Part shown: piece after piece, positions 5,687-5,754 of the stretch | Numbering within the stretch: position 1 is the first letter of the stretch | Layout: each line of letters starts with the position of its first letter | Assembly (NCBI RefSeq): GCF_005518285.1 | Contig: NZ_SJDU01000139.1 | Span: forward strand, 1-5,754 | Reading direction: 5' to 3' | Source of the DNA: Brachyspira catarrhinii | Lineage (GTDB): Bacteria > Spirochaetota > Brachyspiria > Brachyspirales > Brachyspiraceae | Length of the DNA: 5,754 nucleotides | Program-made: the position numbers and the translations under genes | Notes under the pieces: generated by a model | Database searches by the model: none | What the model saw: only the letters and a program-made list of their open reading frames with translations | What the model was told of the DNA's origin: nothing

Positions 5687-5754
5687 ATTGCCACGCCTTC
5701 GGCTCGCAATGACAATTATTTTTACTCGTCATTGCGAGGCTTTGCCGAAGCAAT
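5687..5754. repeat. REP/MITE-like palindromic repeat, reaching the window edge
   Basis: Inverted arms ATTGC (5687-5691) and GCAAT (5750-5754) enclose a perfect 11-bp inner stem, CTCGCAATGAC (5703-5713) with GTCATTGCGAG (5728-5738), and a 14-base AT-rich loop. Between the outer and inner stems each arm holds a tiny self-complementary hairpin, GCC-TTC-GGC (5695-5703) and GGC-TTT-GCC (5738-5746). The GTCATTGCGAG...GAAGCAAT wording matches a class of intergenic repeats I remember from many bacterial genomes. Copy number cannot be judged from one window. Confidence 0.65.

Larger units (their letters stand above)
5326..5754. other. Gene-poor intergenic region with promoter, hairpins and a dispersed repeat
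   Basis: No convincing coding sequence was found in these 429 bases. Directly after mmdB a weak 5-bp hairpin (ATCGC 5336-5340 with GCGAT 5349-5353) lacks a following T run, so it is a poor terminator. A strong-looking plus promoter follows, then AT-rich DNA with a 26-codon ORF (5431-5511) that has no ribosome site. Three hairpins and the start of a palindromic repeat fill the last 210 bases. The sequence changes from AT-rich to more GC-rich around 5640. Confidence 0.6.

Noticed and set aside
5601..5754. CRISPR array in the repeat-rich end
   Set aside because: The repeats are inverted palindromes of different sequence, not regularly spaced direct repeats with unique spacers.

Overview
This is a low-GC, AT-biased bacterial window with two divergently oriented halves. 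The genes are separated by short gaps, most have recognisable Shine-Dalgarno sequences, and the tRNA genes do not encode CCA. The main operon encodes a sodium-pumping, biotin-dependent acyl-CoA decarboxylase, which is typical of anaerobic fermenters that handle succinate, propionate or methylmalonyl-CoA. A low-GC spirochaete such as Brachyspira is my best guess, but nothing here proves the taxon.

The left half (1-1617) is read on the minus strand. A strong promoter at about 1634-1661 drives two closely related tRNA genes, a CAT-anticodon tRNA and then tRNA-Lys(CTT). About 30 bases past the tRNA-Lys gene is a two-gene type II-like restriction-modification unit. It consists of an N6-adenine DNA methyltransferase with an NPPF motif and a PD-(D/E)XK-type nuclease. 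The nuclease start overlaps the methyltransferase stop by 14 bases, and the nuclease gene runs off the left edge. This looks like an accessory cassette placed at the 3' end of a tRNA gene.

The right half (1834-5325) is a plus-strand operon of four genes in the order alpha-gamma/delta-biotin carrier-beta (mmdA, mmdD, mmdC, mmdB). The carboxyltransferase MmdA moves CO2 from the acyl-CoA to biotin on MmdC. The membrane subunit MmdB releases CO2 and exports Na+. MmdD, with one membrane segment, ties the soluble parts to MmdB. Together they turn the free energy of decarboxylation into a sodium gradient. MmdB lacks prolines at three positions where I remember family consensus prolines, and MmdA has Ile at a position linked to substrate choice.

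The last 429 bases (5326-5754) hold no convincing protein gene. They contain a near-consensus plus-strand promoter with no clear target and several hairpins, one of which could be a terminator for a minus-strand gene beyond the window. The window ends in a palindromic GTCATTGCGAG...GAAGCAAT-type dispersed repeat.
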